DNA from: Linnemannia elongata
Taxonomy: Eukaryota; Mortierellomycota; Mortierellomycetes; Mortierellales; Mortierellaceae
Assembly (NCBI GenBank): GCA_036320915.1
Contig: JAXBDG010000008.1
Location: 186,001-250,000 of the forward strand
Reading direction: 5' to 3'
DNA: 64,000 nucleotides
Position 1 is the stretch's first letter; every line of letters starts with the position of its first letter. Positions 35,201 to 45,572 of this stretch are shown one piece after another. The notes below the pieces were generated by a model. That model saw only the letters and a list, made by a program, of their open reading frames with translations, was not told the origin of the DNA and made no database searches. Both the position numbers and the translations under genes were made by a program.

Positions 35201-36188
35201 CGCTGCTACTGCCGCCGGTGCCGCTGCCACTAGTGCCGCTACCACTAGTGCCGCTTCCACTAGTGCCGCTACCACCGGTGCTGCTGCCACCAGTACCACT
35301 ACCTCCAGAGCCGCTGCTACTGCCGCCGGTGCCACTACCACTAGTGCCACTACCACTAGTGCCGCTACCGCCAGAGCCGCTGCTACTGCCGCCGGTGCCG
35401 CTGCCACCAGTACCGCTACCTCCAGAGCCGCTACCTCCAGAGCCGCTGCTACTGCCGCCGGTGCCACTACCACTAGTGCCGCTACCGCCAGAGCCGCTGC
35501 TACTGCCGCCGGTGCCGCTGCCACCAGTACCGCTTCCTCCAGAACCGCTACCAGCAGAGCCGCTGCTACTGCCGCCGGTGCCGCCGCCACTAGTGCCGCT
35601 TCCTCCAGAGCCGCTTGCTCCAGTGCTGCTTCCACTAGTGCCGCTTCCACTAGTGCCGCTACCACCGGTGCTGCTGCCACCAGAGCCGCTACCTCCAGAG
35701 CCGCTGCTACTGCCGCCGGTGCCACTACCACTAGTGCCGCTACCGCCAGAGCCGCTGCTACTGCCGCCGGTGCCGCTGCCACTGGTGCCGCTACCACTAG
35801 TGCCGCTTCCTCCAGAGCCGCTTCCTACAGTGCCGCTACCACCAGTACCGCTACCTCCAGTACTGCTACCTCCAGAGCCGCTACCACTAGTGCCGCTACC
35901 ATTAGTGCCGCTACCACCAGTGCTGGTGCCGCTGCCACTGCCGCCGGTGCCGTGACTACTGCCAGTACCGCCACTGCCGCTACTACCGCCGGTGCTGCCG
36001 GTGCCGCCAGATCCGCTACTACGTTTGTTGCCTCTACTATGTTTGTTACCGCTATTGCCGTTGTTGCCGGCAGTGCCGTCATGGCCGGAAGGAAGGACGG
36101 AGTTGCTGGAATCGCCGGCATTGATGGCGGTCAAGAAGAACAGCAGAGCTGCGGTGGCGAGCACTAAGAAAAGGATAGATTTAATCAT
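29247..36188 (-). CDS. Giant secreted Gly/Ser/Thr- and His-repeat protein with Cys-rich C-terminal domain
   Basis: A 2,284-aa protein from two exons, 36188-29442 and 29354-29247. The start MIKSILFLVLATAALLFFLT is a signal peptide; an in-frame ATG 87 bp upstream would bury it and is less likely. Residues about 56-1765 are an almost pure Gly/Ser/Thr array built on pentapeptides such as GSGTS, GSSTG and GSGSG. Residues about 1770-2100 are a His-rich array with units GSHSGQ and GSHPIPGHNSHSGQ. A Gly-His-Asp stretch follows (GHDGHDGHSDHDGH). The last 145 residues form a separate domain starting KTIVLKSANEYCLFLPRW with eight cysteines, including RYCLRCCKHKKDCP. I recognise this domain type from secreted proteins of Mucoromycota-like and basidiomycete fungi; its function is unknown to me. 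Likely a cell-wall or extracellular matrix protein. The small second exon is needed to complete the Cys domain. Confidence 0.85.
29790..30865 (-). repeat. His-rich tandem repeat array within the giant protein gene
   Basis: Tandem 18- to 48-bp units encode SHSGQG and SHPIPGHN blocks many times over, grading at the 3' side into GHDGH/SDNGG units. Units are multiples of three and nearly identical in places, a sign of recent unit turnover. His spacing is suited to binding metals such as zinc or copper, which is an inference. Confidence 0.85.
30880..36020 (-). repeat. 5.1-kb array of degenerate 15-bp units encoding Gly-Ser pentapeptides
   Basis: On the coding strand the unit is GGTAGCGGCTCTGGA or close variants (GGTAGCGGCACTAGT, GGCAGCAGCACTGGT). 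Larger blocks of several units, such as the SSSGSGGSG cluster, recur at variable spacing, giving a higher-order pattern. The array lacks stops in several other frames, which produces long spurious open frames on both strands. Confidence 0.92.
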
Positions 36189-38078
36189 AATTGGTTTTGA
36201 ATGTGATTGTTGGGGGGGGGGGAGAGAGTTATGAAGTTTGCTGAAGAATGGATATGGAAGAAAAAGAAATGCCAAGAGTGAGGGAAACGCCTTGCCTTTT
36301 ATATGCGATTATGGACCATTTATCTGCCGTTTTTGTTCACACGGATCTTCTTTGCTGCCTGATTCTCAGGTGTGGTATTTTAGGGTAAAGGTGCACCAAC
36401 TCGGTTTTTTTCTTTGCACAGAATATTCCTGCCTTTGCGGTTCATGAGACGCAGCATCATGTTGCTTGTGAGTGAGCATAAAGGCTCTCGCTCTTTAGCA
36501 GAGGATGAGTTGATCAAAATTTAATACCTCATGGCAAATGTGTTTAATGTGCCCTCTTCGATCTCCTCGAAGTCATTAACACTACTCACATTTGAACTTT
36601 TGTAGCATTTTGCAGATAAATGTGAAAGAAAACCTAAAAATAAAGTCTTTGTTGTGGAGTTGAAACTCTATGAGAGTCAAAGGGCCAACAGCACAACCGC
36701 GGCTTGATCATGCCTTGTTGCGGTGCGGGTTTATGTCTCTTTTCACCTAGGCCTTGTCTGAGGACCATAAACATTGTACGAGATGAAGGTTTCGTCCACT
36801 TTAAAACTTGCCACATGATTTGGGTTTCCCTTTCTTGGAGTTGAATTTTTAATTCACCCCTTTTTGCGTGCTGTGTGGTTGCTACCACATCTTGGTGAAG
36901 AAGTCATTGCCTGAGTGGGTTACATTGGACTATTACCACTGCAGCGTGAAATAAAAGATCGCTTTCTTTTTTCCCATTGATCACTCGAATATACACATAC
37001 CCTTGCCTTTTTAGCATGCATGTGAAATCAAGCACGCAGAAATAGGCAAGACTAGGCCACGATGGAACCGTGCGCAAGTCCTTCCCCAAGGCAGTGGAAC
37101 ACAATTGCATATCGTTTTTCCTTATTTCCCATATTTAGCATTTCTTATCCGTCATTTATTGCTTCGGTGCCAGTTTTCTTTCCACATGGTAGAAATGGCC
37201 TCCCTACCAGGCTTTGTTAAATTCGAATGCAGTTGACCAAGGACGCCATGCAGACAGAATGCTTAATAACAGATTTCTTTTCATGGCCCCTTCAGTGCCT
37301 GAGTGTTGATCCTTCAGTCGTTGTCGCTCTTGTTTCGTGATGGACATGAAACTTCCATGACTTAAAAGTAAAATAAGCTACATTTGTTTCAGGGGTGGGC
37401 GCATGGACCTAATTTGCCGTCCAAAGTGCCTGTGATGGCTAGATACCAATGCGATACGTATCTCGCGCTTGACTACCTTCATCTTTGTATTAGTGGGCTT
37501 GAGGGGTCCGGGCTAGAGGTCCGTGCGCTATCTTCCCCCCGCCTTACTGGGTCGAGGCCATTGGGTACGTCTCACGGTAATAACAGAAAAACAGACAGGG
37601 AAGTGGAAAATAGCGTTTAATTGGGGGACAAGGAGCTGGGAGAACTGGGGTAATGGAACGAGAACCGGGACGATGAAAAGAGTTGAACGGGCATTGAGCC
37701 TTGGATGTCCTTGGTGTTATTTTTTCAGCACTTGAGCAATCTCGTTGTTATATTATGAAGACATCGGCAACTCATTGGCGATTGTTGTGAATTTCCTTAG
37801 GAGAAAATGAAATGACACTCGTCGGCATCATATTCCAAACATTTTCCAAGGACCTCAACTCAAAACACTTACTTTGAAGGCCGAGACTTGGCTCAGAGAA
37901 GGAACATGGTCTCGGACTCGAAGAGAGCCTCGAACAGATCGACGTGTCAGGGGAGGTGGTGCCCTTTATGATGGAGTGTCCTGCACCTAAAACGTAATCG
38001 TACCGCCATAGGGCGTAAGAGTCGAGACCGAGTACCTGGTCCTTAGTTTAAATGGATAGGATATCTTGTGCTTGTTAG
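36189..38078. other. Intergenic region
   Basis: About 1.9 kb upstream of the giant protein gene. An 11-base G run (C on the coding strand) lies just before its ATG. Near 37890-37990 a short plus-strand stretch (GLEESLEQIDVSGEVVPFMM) looks protein-like and may be an exon or relic belonging to the next entry. Nothing else supported. Confidence 0.4.
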
Positions 38079-39318
38079 GAATCTGATGGTATTACTTCTG
38101 CATCGGGCGAGGGCTTGCCTATGGTATTGAAGCAACAGATGTTCCAGATGACTGAGGATACCTCCGTGATCAAAATACAGGCTAAATACGACGAACTTGC
38201 CCTTCTACTCGCCAGTCAGTTGACTTCTCTTTTGATTTGTTTCTGTTTGTTGGGATTGGGCCACCTTATCGTCAGAACTCATCGTTTTGATCACTCTCTC
38301 GCCTTCCGTTTTCCTAGAAAACGCGTTATCAAAGTCCTAGGTATGGGTTTGCTTCTCCTCACACAACTTGAGAAAAAAACATGACACTTGTTGTTTGGTG
38401 GAGTTGCGATACATCGCACACTCTATCGTTTACTTATCACCTTCTCTCCTTTCCTCCTTGCTGCTACTCAATGCCTATCACTCCCATTTTCCACCCTGCT
38501 GCATGCCTCGTGCCATTTTTTTTTTTTTTACTGTTCCCTGATGGCCTTCTTTGCTTACGAACCTATGATCCAATATTTTTTCATCACAGCTTCATTACCT
38601 TGCACACTCACAACATCAAAGTCACGTCGGCCCCAAACTACAAGAACCACAAGACATCGATGCCAACTTCAGCAACGCCTTCGAAGTGCTTGTGAACAAG
38701 CTCCAGGACGCTCGTCTTGCCTCAACAGCAGAAGGATCAATGGACTTGGAGCGGCCACTCGTGGCGACGTCACCGTCAGCTTCATGCTCAGAGGTGCTCC
38801 CACTCTCTGCCGAAGTCTCTCGAGCGCAGGTTGACCGAGAGCCAGTTGATGAATTCAGTTTTACCGAAGAGACGCGTTCCAAGATGAACAGGATCGTTGC
38901 AGCTAGATTTATTCACTCCAAAGTCTCCAGTTCTTCATCACAAGTCACTCCATCCGCCAGTCGAGATCTTGGAGATGCTGCACACAGGTAAATTACGTTA
39001 GGGCTGATGAAGTCCAAGTTGAAGCATGCGATAGCAGCGGATACAACAGCAGGGTCGACAGAAGAATCGCGTTGGAAAATTCAGAGACCGTACCGGAAGA
39101 AGTTGTGATGGTATGTCGACGAAATGAACGGCAATAGTCGAGTTCACTCCTGTGGTCTACCGATATGTTTCTCATACCGATATAAACGTTCTTAAGATCA
39201 TTGAGGGATTTGATTGCCAACGCCTATCTTGGCAATTCGATAACAAGATGCGAATCGGCAATGTAAATTATCGACGTTGCAGATCTTTTTCTCTTTGTGC
39301 AGTCACTTACAACTGAAT
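38079..39318 (+). pseudogene. Coding-like exons of an unrecognised gene, probably decayed
   Basis: Three stretches look like exons. At 38079-38214, after an acceptor, is ESDGITSASGEGLPMVLKQQ then DTSVIKIQAKYDELALLLA. Around 38324-38343 a short piece (KRVIKVL) follows an acceptor. At about 38633-38989 is LQEPQDIDANFSNAFEVLVN, KLQDARLASTAEGSMDLERP, a Ser-rich part and EFSFTEETRSKMNRIVAARF. A donor at 38990 can splice to an acceptor at 39302 and a stop after five codons. I could not find phases that join the first and last parts without a break, so at least one indel or an unseen exon is implied. No family recognised; helical, Ser-rich, cytosolic-looking. Confidence 0.35.
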
Positions 39319-39836
39319 TGAACCGCCCTCGTCTCGCAACTCGTTCCACTCATTTCTCCTTGTACTTTTATTTTGATACTTTGCGTAGTAAACACGTCGC
39401 TGTGACCTCAAAGGACGAGCTGCTCATCACAAATTCCAGGGAGGAACCATCATAAATGATAAGAACCTCTAGACCATTGGATGCGGTCTTCATTGACAAT
39501 ATTTTCCACACATCCTTCGTTATTAGTCCTTTCATTTACCTGGCCTATTTTTGCTCTTCATTTCTCTTCCATTCCAATCTCCTTACCTCAAGCACAACGC
39601 CTTTTTCCCTGTTCTCTAAATACCACAGCACTCTAACAATGATATGTCAGTAATTGAAAAGGCGATTTATTTGCCCCACTGTTTAGTGGTGGTGGGAAAC
39701 AAGATTAAAAGAACAATCCTTAGTTAAGGGACATCACCATTTTCCGCACCCCTCTTGCCAATTCTTCACAACCCTCTACCTCACAATTTTGCAAACTTTG
39801 GAACCCTAACAACTTCAGCATCTCATCAGAACATCC

Positions 39837-40346
39837 ATGTCAATCCAACAATGCAGAGGACCCAAAAACCAGCATCCCACAGCGCCTTCATCGTCGCCAG
39901 CCCCACCCCTGAGTGTGCACCACGCAGATTGCTCTCATTTTACCCAAGAGCCACAGCAGCAACCCAGGCGAACAACACCTGAAGAAAGGATTCAGTTGTT
40001 TATCTACAATGTTGAAAAGACCTTGGCGCATCTCAAAGATTACATCAGAACTATGCAAGAAACGTCTAGTCATCCTCCAGTCGGAGTCCTAAATACAATG
40101 GTCCAACGATTGGATAACACCTTGGCTTTGATGAAACAAACGTCCGCCCAGCTTCAGTATCTTCACACCATGGCAGCACCAAGTCCAGCACGCGCAGCGG
40201 TCCGAAACACTATTTTGCAGAGGCTTTTGAATGATCATGGAACTCTTCAGTGACTATTGGACGGGCACTTGCCTACGGTGTACCACGAACTGCTCAACAT
40301 CGGCGCCTTTGAGGTTGCTCAACAACTCGCCTCCCAGATGGGATAG
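39837..40346 (+). CDS. Hypothetical helical protein interrupted by an in-frame TGA followed by CTA
   Basis: From the ATG at 39837 the frame encodes a Pro/Ser/Gln-rich N-terminus, then an amphipathic helical part (EERIQLFIYNVEKTLAHLKD and VLNTMVQRLDNTLALMKQTS) and ILQRLLNDHGTLQ before a TGA at 40251-40253, 138 aa in all. The same frame continues for 30 codons with protein-like text (LLDGHLPTVYHELLNIGAFE, then VAQQLASQMG) to a TAG at 40344. The stop context is TGA CTA, known as a leaky readthrough context in fungi and animals. Either the protein is made in short and extended forms, or CGA has mutated to TGA and this is a young pseudogene. No domain recognised. Confidence 0.45.
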
Positions 40347-40671
40347 GACACTGTAGGTTTTTTATTTGCGTGCCTTCGCTAATAGCTTGACTGATACCCT
40401 GTTTTCTCGCGACTCATGTTATTTACTACCCTTCTCTCACTCTCTTTTTTAATTTTCGCATTTCAGTCAGCTTAGAATGATACCCCATTGTTGGCATAAA
40501 AGACAACCTGCCGAATTCATGTCGCATACAACGACAACCACAATTGTGGATTTCTCTCGACCGTTAGGTGTAGCTCACTTTGGTGATCTTTCCACATCAT
40601 TATTTTTCATTCCACTTTTGTCTATTTTGTTATCATCCTTCCCTTGTCACCTGTGTCCCTCATAGCGCAGA

Positions 40672-40706
<35 letters not shown>

Positions 40707-40921
40707 CTTCGTTTATTCTCAACTCGTTATCCACATCTATTTAAATAAGCAATTGTCTCCTTCACCAAAGCAAACCACTTGGCTTGGAAATTAGTGGTGG
40801 CGGAAAAGAGAATAAAAAAAAAACGCTCCTTACTTTCGATATTATTGCCAATTTTTTTTCTTGCCCATCCAGTCGACCCCTCACAACCTACAACACACGT
40901 CGATCTCTCAAGAACAAAATT

Positions 40922-41290
40922 ATGTCCGCCCCTGACGACAGCTTCATCACCGGCTTCAGGGTCTACTGCGCCCTCGAAGCATTCATCCGCCAGCCAGTCA
41001 ACCCTTTACTACCCATACGCGTGAATGCTGAACACGCTGGTGATATACTCAACCAGCTCATCCTCTGTGTGGCCATCCTTGAGAATGAAGTTGCGGCAAC
41101 TAAACTTGATTGGCGCATTATTGTGGTCCTTGATTGCGCTGAAAAATATTGCGTCCTCTGGGGGAGCGATCAAAATCTCGCAAGCCATATTTGTCAGCAA
41201 TAAATTGGTTCAGTGTGTGTTCAACCGCCTTTTGCTGCAGAGTAAAAAGGCGATATCCACCTATAGGCAGCTACTGAAGCGAATCGGAAC
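40922..41290 (+). pseudogene. Coding-like fragment, probably frameshifted, ending at the duplication boundary
   Basis: From an ATG at 40922 with a good AAAATT context the frame encodes MSAPDDSFITGFRVYCALEA, FIRQPVNPLLPIRVNAEH and LNQLILCVAILENEVAATKL, ending at 41203. Another frame continues with ISQAIFVSNKLVQCVFNRLL and QSKKAISTYRQLLKRIGTN up to the edge of duplicated segment B. This suggests one indel within a small helical protein gene truncated by the duplicated segment. Family unknown. Confidence 0.35.
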
Positions 41291-41294
41291 CAAT

Positions 41295-43868
41295 ACAATA
41301 CATTTAACAGCTGTTTGTAAAGTGCTAACTGGGGAACATGCGGAGCAAATTAATGTGCTATGCTGTGCATGCAGTATATATAACCGTGTATTTATTACTG
41401 CATCAGTAATAGAGGACATAAAAAGAAAAAAGTCGAGTGCGCCATAGCTACCAGTCCAGGCATGCCGAGGACAAACTCTGGAGACAACTCCATTGACAAA
41501 AGGTAGGATGCCATGGTTGAGCATGCAAAAAATGTTCAGCTAAATTCATTGGAAAGGGAGGGATAAAGGACAAAATCAAAATGTGGATGCTCGGCGCCTC
41601 TTCTGTTTTGGTTTCACCACTAACAACGCCTTTAAACAATGGGAGAAAGACCTTCCCTGTGGTACAACCATTGCAAATCTGGTCGCATTCATGATTTTTT
41701 TAATTTTTTTTTTTATTTAACGATATATTTGTGCTTCGAAGGCCACCTATCTTGAGTACTTGCCCTTCGTCACTGCCAACAGCTCCAATCGAAGGTGGCT
41801 CTGAATAAAAAAAAAGGAACATATGGTGAGAGGTAAAGGAGGGTGAAAGCCATTGCCTGTGCACACCTCCCATCACTAGCGGGTTTCTTTTATTGCGCCT
41901 TTCAATAAAAATGAACAAAAAAAGTGACTATTAATCGGGCAGTAGCTCTAATCTTCCAGCCTTTAATCCTACTGGTTGTGTCTCTAATCCTCCTCCCAAA
42001 AAAATTTTTTTTTCTACAAAACTACCAGTGCAGCAGAAACGTGTCTCGTTTTCTTTTTCTCCCATCCCTCTCGCAACAACTATGTCCGAGAATACTAATA
42101 GACGCATCCTTACACGAAATGAATCTGGAGCCAATCCTTCCCTCGTTTCTCGCCCCTACTCCTCTTCTCGTAAACGTCGTACTCGCTCACCCTCCTCAGA
42201 CGAACCCCCAAAAACCTCACCTCATCTATAGTAGATGTAAGATGATCAAGCAGGTTTAGCTTTCAATCTGGTTAGAATAGACCGATCCCCCCTCCTCGAA
42301 TAAACTAGCACATATGACTTTGAGGCAAAAAAAAAAGTGCAAACTTATAAGTGTTAAATAAGTCGAACGCTCTTGCTCTATTTGTTCTAACGCATAGTGG
42401 AGCAAATCGTGCTGTTGGGCAGGTTTCTCATGTTTGTGGTGTGAACGTTTAGTGGACTAATCGGCGTGACTAAAAAATTATTCGCCCAGTAAAAATTTAA
42501 AAGGACTGCTTAAAGCATGAATAGTAGCCAAAAAAGATCATTTTCCTTGAAACGCGCAATACCCTTTTGTTTAACCTCTTGCCTTTTAACTCTATTGTTG
42601 TCCCATTGCTTTGCGCCTGTCATCCCTCATTTCCTTTCTCTTATTCTTGTCTTACACAATTTGATATACTTCATCAATAACCGTGTTTATTCCCTTTACC
42701 TGTTGTAGGATCGAATCCTGATTATGAAGGTCTCAATTGAAAGACACGAAGATGGCGGCGGTAGCGGTAGGCACAAAACATAACGATGACAAGGACAAGA
42801 ACATAGTAAAAGAAAGTGTTAGAAGGCGTTTCAAGTTAAACAAAGGATAGGAGCAAATCACCATATCGGGCACTTCACTTTTTTTTCCTCCATGTTTTCG
42901 CCCCAGTTGCTATAAAGAATGGACTTTTGGATAGCCAGACACACGAACCGCTCTTGGCCGGACCCACGCCTCATGTTCTTAACCTCTGGCCCAACTAGCC
43001 TAGACAACCCGCTGAACGTGAAGAATGTTTGCGCTCACAGTACAATTCTATGATGAATAGAACTCTAATGTTCACTGGATAGTTGCCATTAAGTAATGGC
43101 GAGAAAAAAAAGAGACACACCGGTCACCGGTGCTAGAATGGGAGACAAGAACCCAACTCATTGCAAAAAAAAGGGACAACCAAGCCAAGTGGGCAGGGCC
43201 GTTTGAGGAGACATGTCGATCGTTTGGTTGAAGTAAACCTCCCTAACAGACCCATCCAAAGAACGTAGGATCAGAGGACACCCCCACCAACGACGCCACC
43301 ACTCCCGTTTTGCTTTTTTTCAACACCCAATGCACAATCCAGAACTCGTGCATGAGAAGCGTACCCTGGGTTACTCTGCAGTGACCATTGCTGGTATACA
43401 TTTCGGCGAGGGGTGGTCCACCCGAAGGGTCTGCGAAATCACACGTAACTTGAATCCCATCCCATCCATCCATCAATGGAAACAACTGTGGGCATAGCTA
43501 TGGCGCCGATCAGGAGGTGCCACCTGGAAGAAAAAAGGACAACCCCAAGGAGAAAAAGAAAAAAAAAGTCCAGCAGGAGTAGTGGAAAGAGCAAAGGAAG
43601 CCGATGTTAACTGACCGATTCTATTGTCGCGAAGAACGCCTTGTTTGGGATGGGCAGGTGGAGGTAAAGGAGGGTGCGTAGAAAAGGGTGGAGAAGAGAG
43701 GGGAAAGGAAAGAGTTGGTGGGAAAGAAAAGTGTTGGTGCGAGAGAAAAGTGTTGGCGGGAAAGAAAAGTGTTAGTGGGAAAAAAGAAATGAAGTGGAGG
43801 CAAAGGAGGCAAAAGAGAGATTGGAGAAATGTACAGAAAAGGAAAAGGAGGCAGATGAAAAGGCCTCT
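41295..43868. repeat. Duplicated segment, copy B, interrupted by a 1.2-kb insertion
   Basis: Two blocks match copy A in order and orientation: about 41295-41503 matches 19834-20040, and about 42711-43868 matches 20069-21240. The second block shares long, diverged runs, for example GGCACAAAACATAACGATGA, AAGTTAAACAAAGGATAGGA and GTTAACTGACCGATTCT, and the same G-rich AAGAGAGG/GGTGGGAAAGAAA tract near the end. The sequences have many substitutions and small indels, so the duplication is not recent. Confidence 0.8.
41510..42704. mobile_element. Insertion inside duplicated segment B, flanked by GTAGGAT
   Basis: About 1.2 kb present in copy B but absent from copy A. GTAGGAT occurs immediately before it (41503-41509) and immediately after it (42705-42711), as a target-site duplication would. 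No terminal inverted repeats, transposase or reverse transcriptase is recognisable. A short plus-strand frame at 42082-42231 starts in a good ATG context (MSENTNRRILTRNESGA) and has a basic RKRRTR patch. Alternatively copy A suffered a deletion. Confidence 0.35.
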
Positions 43869-43977
43869 CTTCAAGCCACCAAAATCATTTTCACACACAG
43901 ATATATTGGACATGGACATTCATAGAAAAAAAGAAACAGGAAAATCATTAAAGACTACTTTAATGAGCCATGTACAA

Positions 43978-44190
43978 GGTATTGTGGTGGTAATCTCCAA
44001 GTCGGGGCGCTTCTTGGTTAGCCGCTTTATGAAGGTCGATGGAGAGACTCTTAGCTACTGCGTGATAAAAAAGCTGGTTGGTCTTAGTCGTTTGAAGTCG
44101 TTTAATATGGTACCCACGATGTGTTCCTCACCACTATTTACGGATATTTTTCCCTTTTGCTCACCATCATCGTCCAGTTCTTGCGCATAG
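43978..44190 (+). pseudogene. Relic of an F-box protein C-terminus
   Basis: The plus strand encodes KVDGETLSYCVIKKLVGLSR and LKSF, which resembles the end of the intact F-box protein (GEGIGDRVIKRLIGLRRLKT). Nucleotides such as TTGGTCTTAGTCGTTTGAAG also parallel TTGGTCTTCGTCGCTTGAAG at about 19719. There is no F-box or body upstream. It lies just after copy B, whereas the F-box gene end lies just before copy A. Confidence 0.5.
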
Positions 44191-45230
44191 CAAACTTGCG
44201 AGCAATAAAGCAGCACTTTGCTTTTGTCTTTGACAAAAACAGCAATCCTTTATTATTGCGCCTTTCGTTCCTTTTGTTTGTTTGTAATATCACAACTTGA
44301 GAGGCACAGAAGGGGAAACGTGTGAAAGAACGCCACCGAAACGAAAAGAAGGTTTTATGATTGAAGTTAAGATGGCTTGGAATGAGCTTTAAGAGTTCAA
44401 GATAACAAGTCTTTCTTCACGTTTTCGTTCTCGTCCTTATTCTCGTCAATTATCAAGCCTCAACCATGGACAGCCGCTTAGCAGGACTCAATAACCATGA
44501 CTTGGCCCCCAGGAACTGCAGAGGATCAACATAAGGACTACCGCGCCCTAGTCAACTCCATCTTCAGGTGGCCATCAGTCATTCAGGCCCGATATTCATT
44601 CTGTTATGAGCATTACCTGCATTGTGCGAGACCTCGACAAGTCTTGTCCTATCACCCCTTCGCCTCCTTCACTTATATGTATCTCGGGACAGCTCTTGTG
44701 AGGCTGAGTTTTCAGGGAACATCAATGGTGCTGTAAGCTAGGGGCAGCAAAGGCGAGGCGAACGCTAATATAACTGCAGGCGACAAGTACGCGAAACTTT
44801 AGGGTAATGCCGGGATATACCCTGGCATTTATCGCCACCGAGCATAGTCTTGACCAACGTCGGGGGTGTGCATGGTGTCGAGGAAAATACTCCGAGTTCA
44901 CATGGGAGTAGGGAGAACGAATGGGGAAGACTGGACAAGGTTCAATCGAGGAGAAGTTAGTAATAAAAGCTCTCAGACCTCATTCTGGCTTTGCTCACAA
45001 AAGAAAAGAAAAATAGCCCATGGCCTTTCAGGGTGGTAGACGTTGGTGCAAGGTCGATAGCGATTCAGGTTACCATATCCAACAGTTGTGTGTGTGTGTG
45101 TTGGTGGATGCTCATTTGTTGATTGTTTTGTTGTTTGCGGTGCGATAGAGACAAGTAAGGGAGATCAAAAGCAGGATTCTTGCCTGTTTCTTGTTCTTTG
45201 TCTTTACCTTTCTCCGCATCAAGACCACCT

Positions 45231-45236
<6 letters not shown>
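44191..45236. other. Intergenic region with a weak coding-like fragment
   Basis: At 44466 an ATG starts MDSRLAGLNNHDLAPRNC and soon stops. A second frame at 44497-44736 has DQHKDYRALVNSIFRWPSVI then SFCYEHYLHCARPRQVL. It could be a broken small gene; no family recognised. The rest leads into the ALG9 promoter. Confidence 0.3.

Positions 45237-45274
<38 letters not shown>
45237..45274. repeat. (TC)19 microsatellite in the ALG9 upstream region
   Basis: Nineteen TC units followed by a CA-rich stretch, about 300 bp before the ALG9 ATG. Confidence 0.9.
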
Positions 45275-45276
<2 letters not shown>

Positions 45277-45572
45277 CACACACACGATTTCCCTCATTGT
45301 TATTTTTCACTCCGTGCAAAGTAACAGACACACGGACACGACCTCTTTTTTTTTTCTTTTTCTTTTTCTTTTTTTAACGAACTGAACGACACGCCCCTCC
45401 CCTACTTCTTTTCTTTACTCACCTCCACTTTTGACGACCAACCAACCAACCAACCCTACTTCAATACACAAGTTCTACCTTCCACGTCTGCACCCCCTTA
45501 GTTGCTCCCTTTCTCCTCCTTGCTTGTAGCAACAACACACGACATCCCCTTCTTCCTTTAACTGTCATACTC

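Noticed and set aside
29753..35797. Second minus-strand frame of about 2,000 codons rich in Val/Ala/Leu
   Set aside because: A shadow of the Gly/Ser frame caused by the same repeat; no start context or recognisable domain.
29523..36167. Very long plus-strand open frames (Pro/Glu/Leu- and Ala/Thr-rich) opposite the giant gene
   Set aside because: They follow directly from the stop-free 15-bp repeat of the minus-strand gene and lack signal peptide, motifs or varied composition. The minus frame alone has a signal peptide, a Cys domain and a consistent intron.
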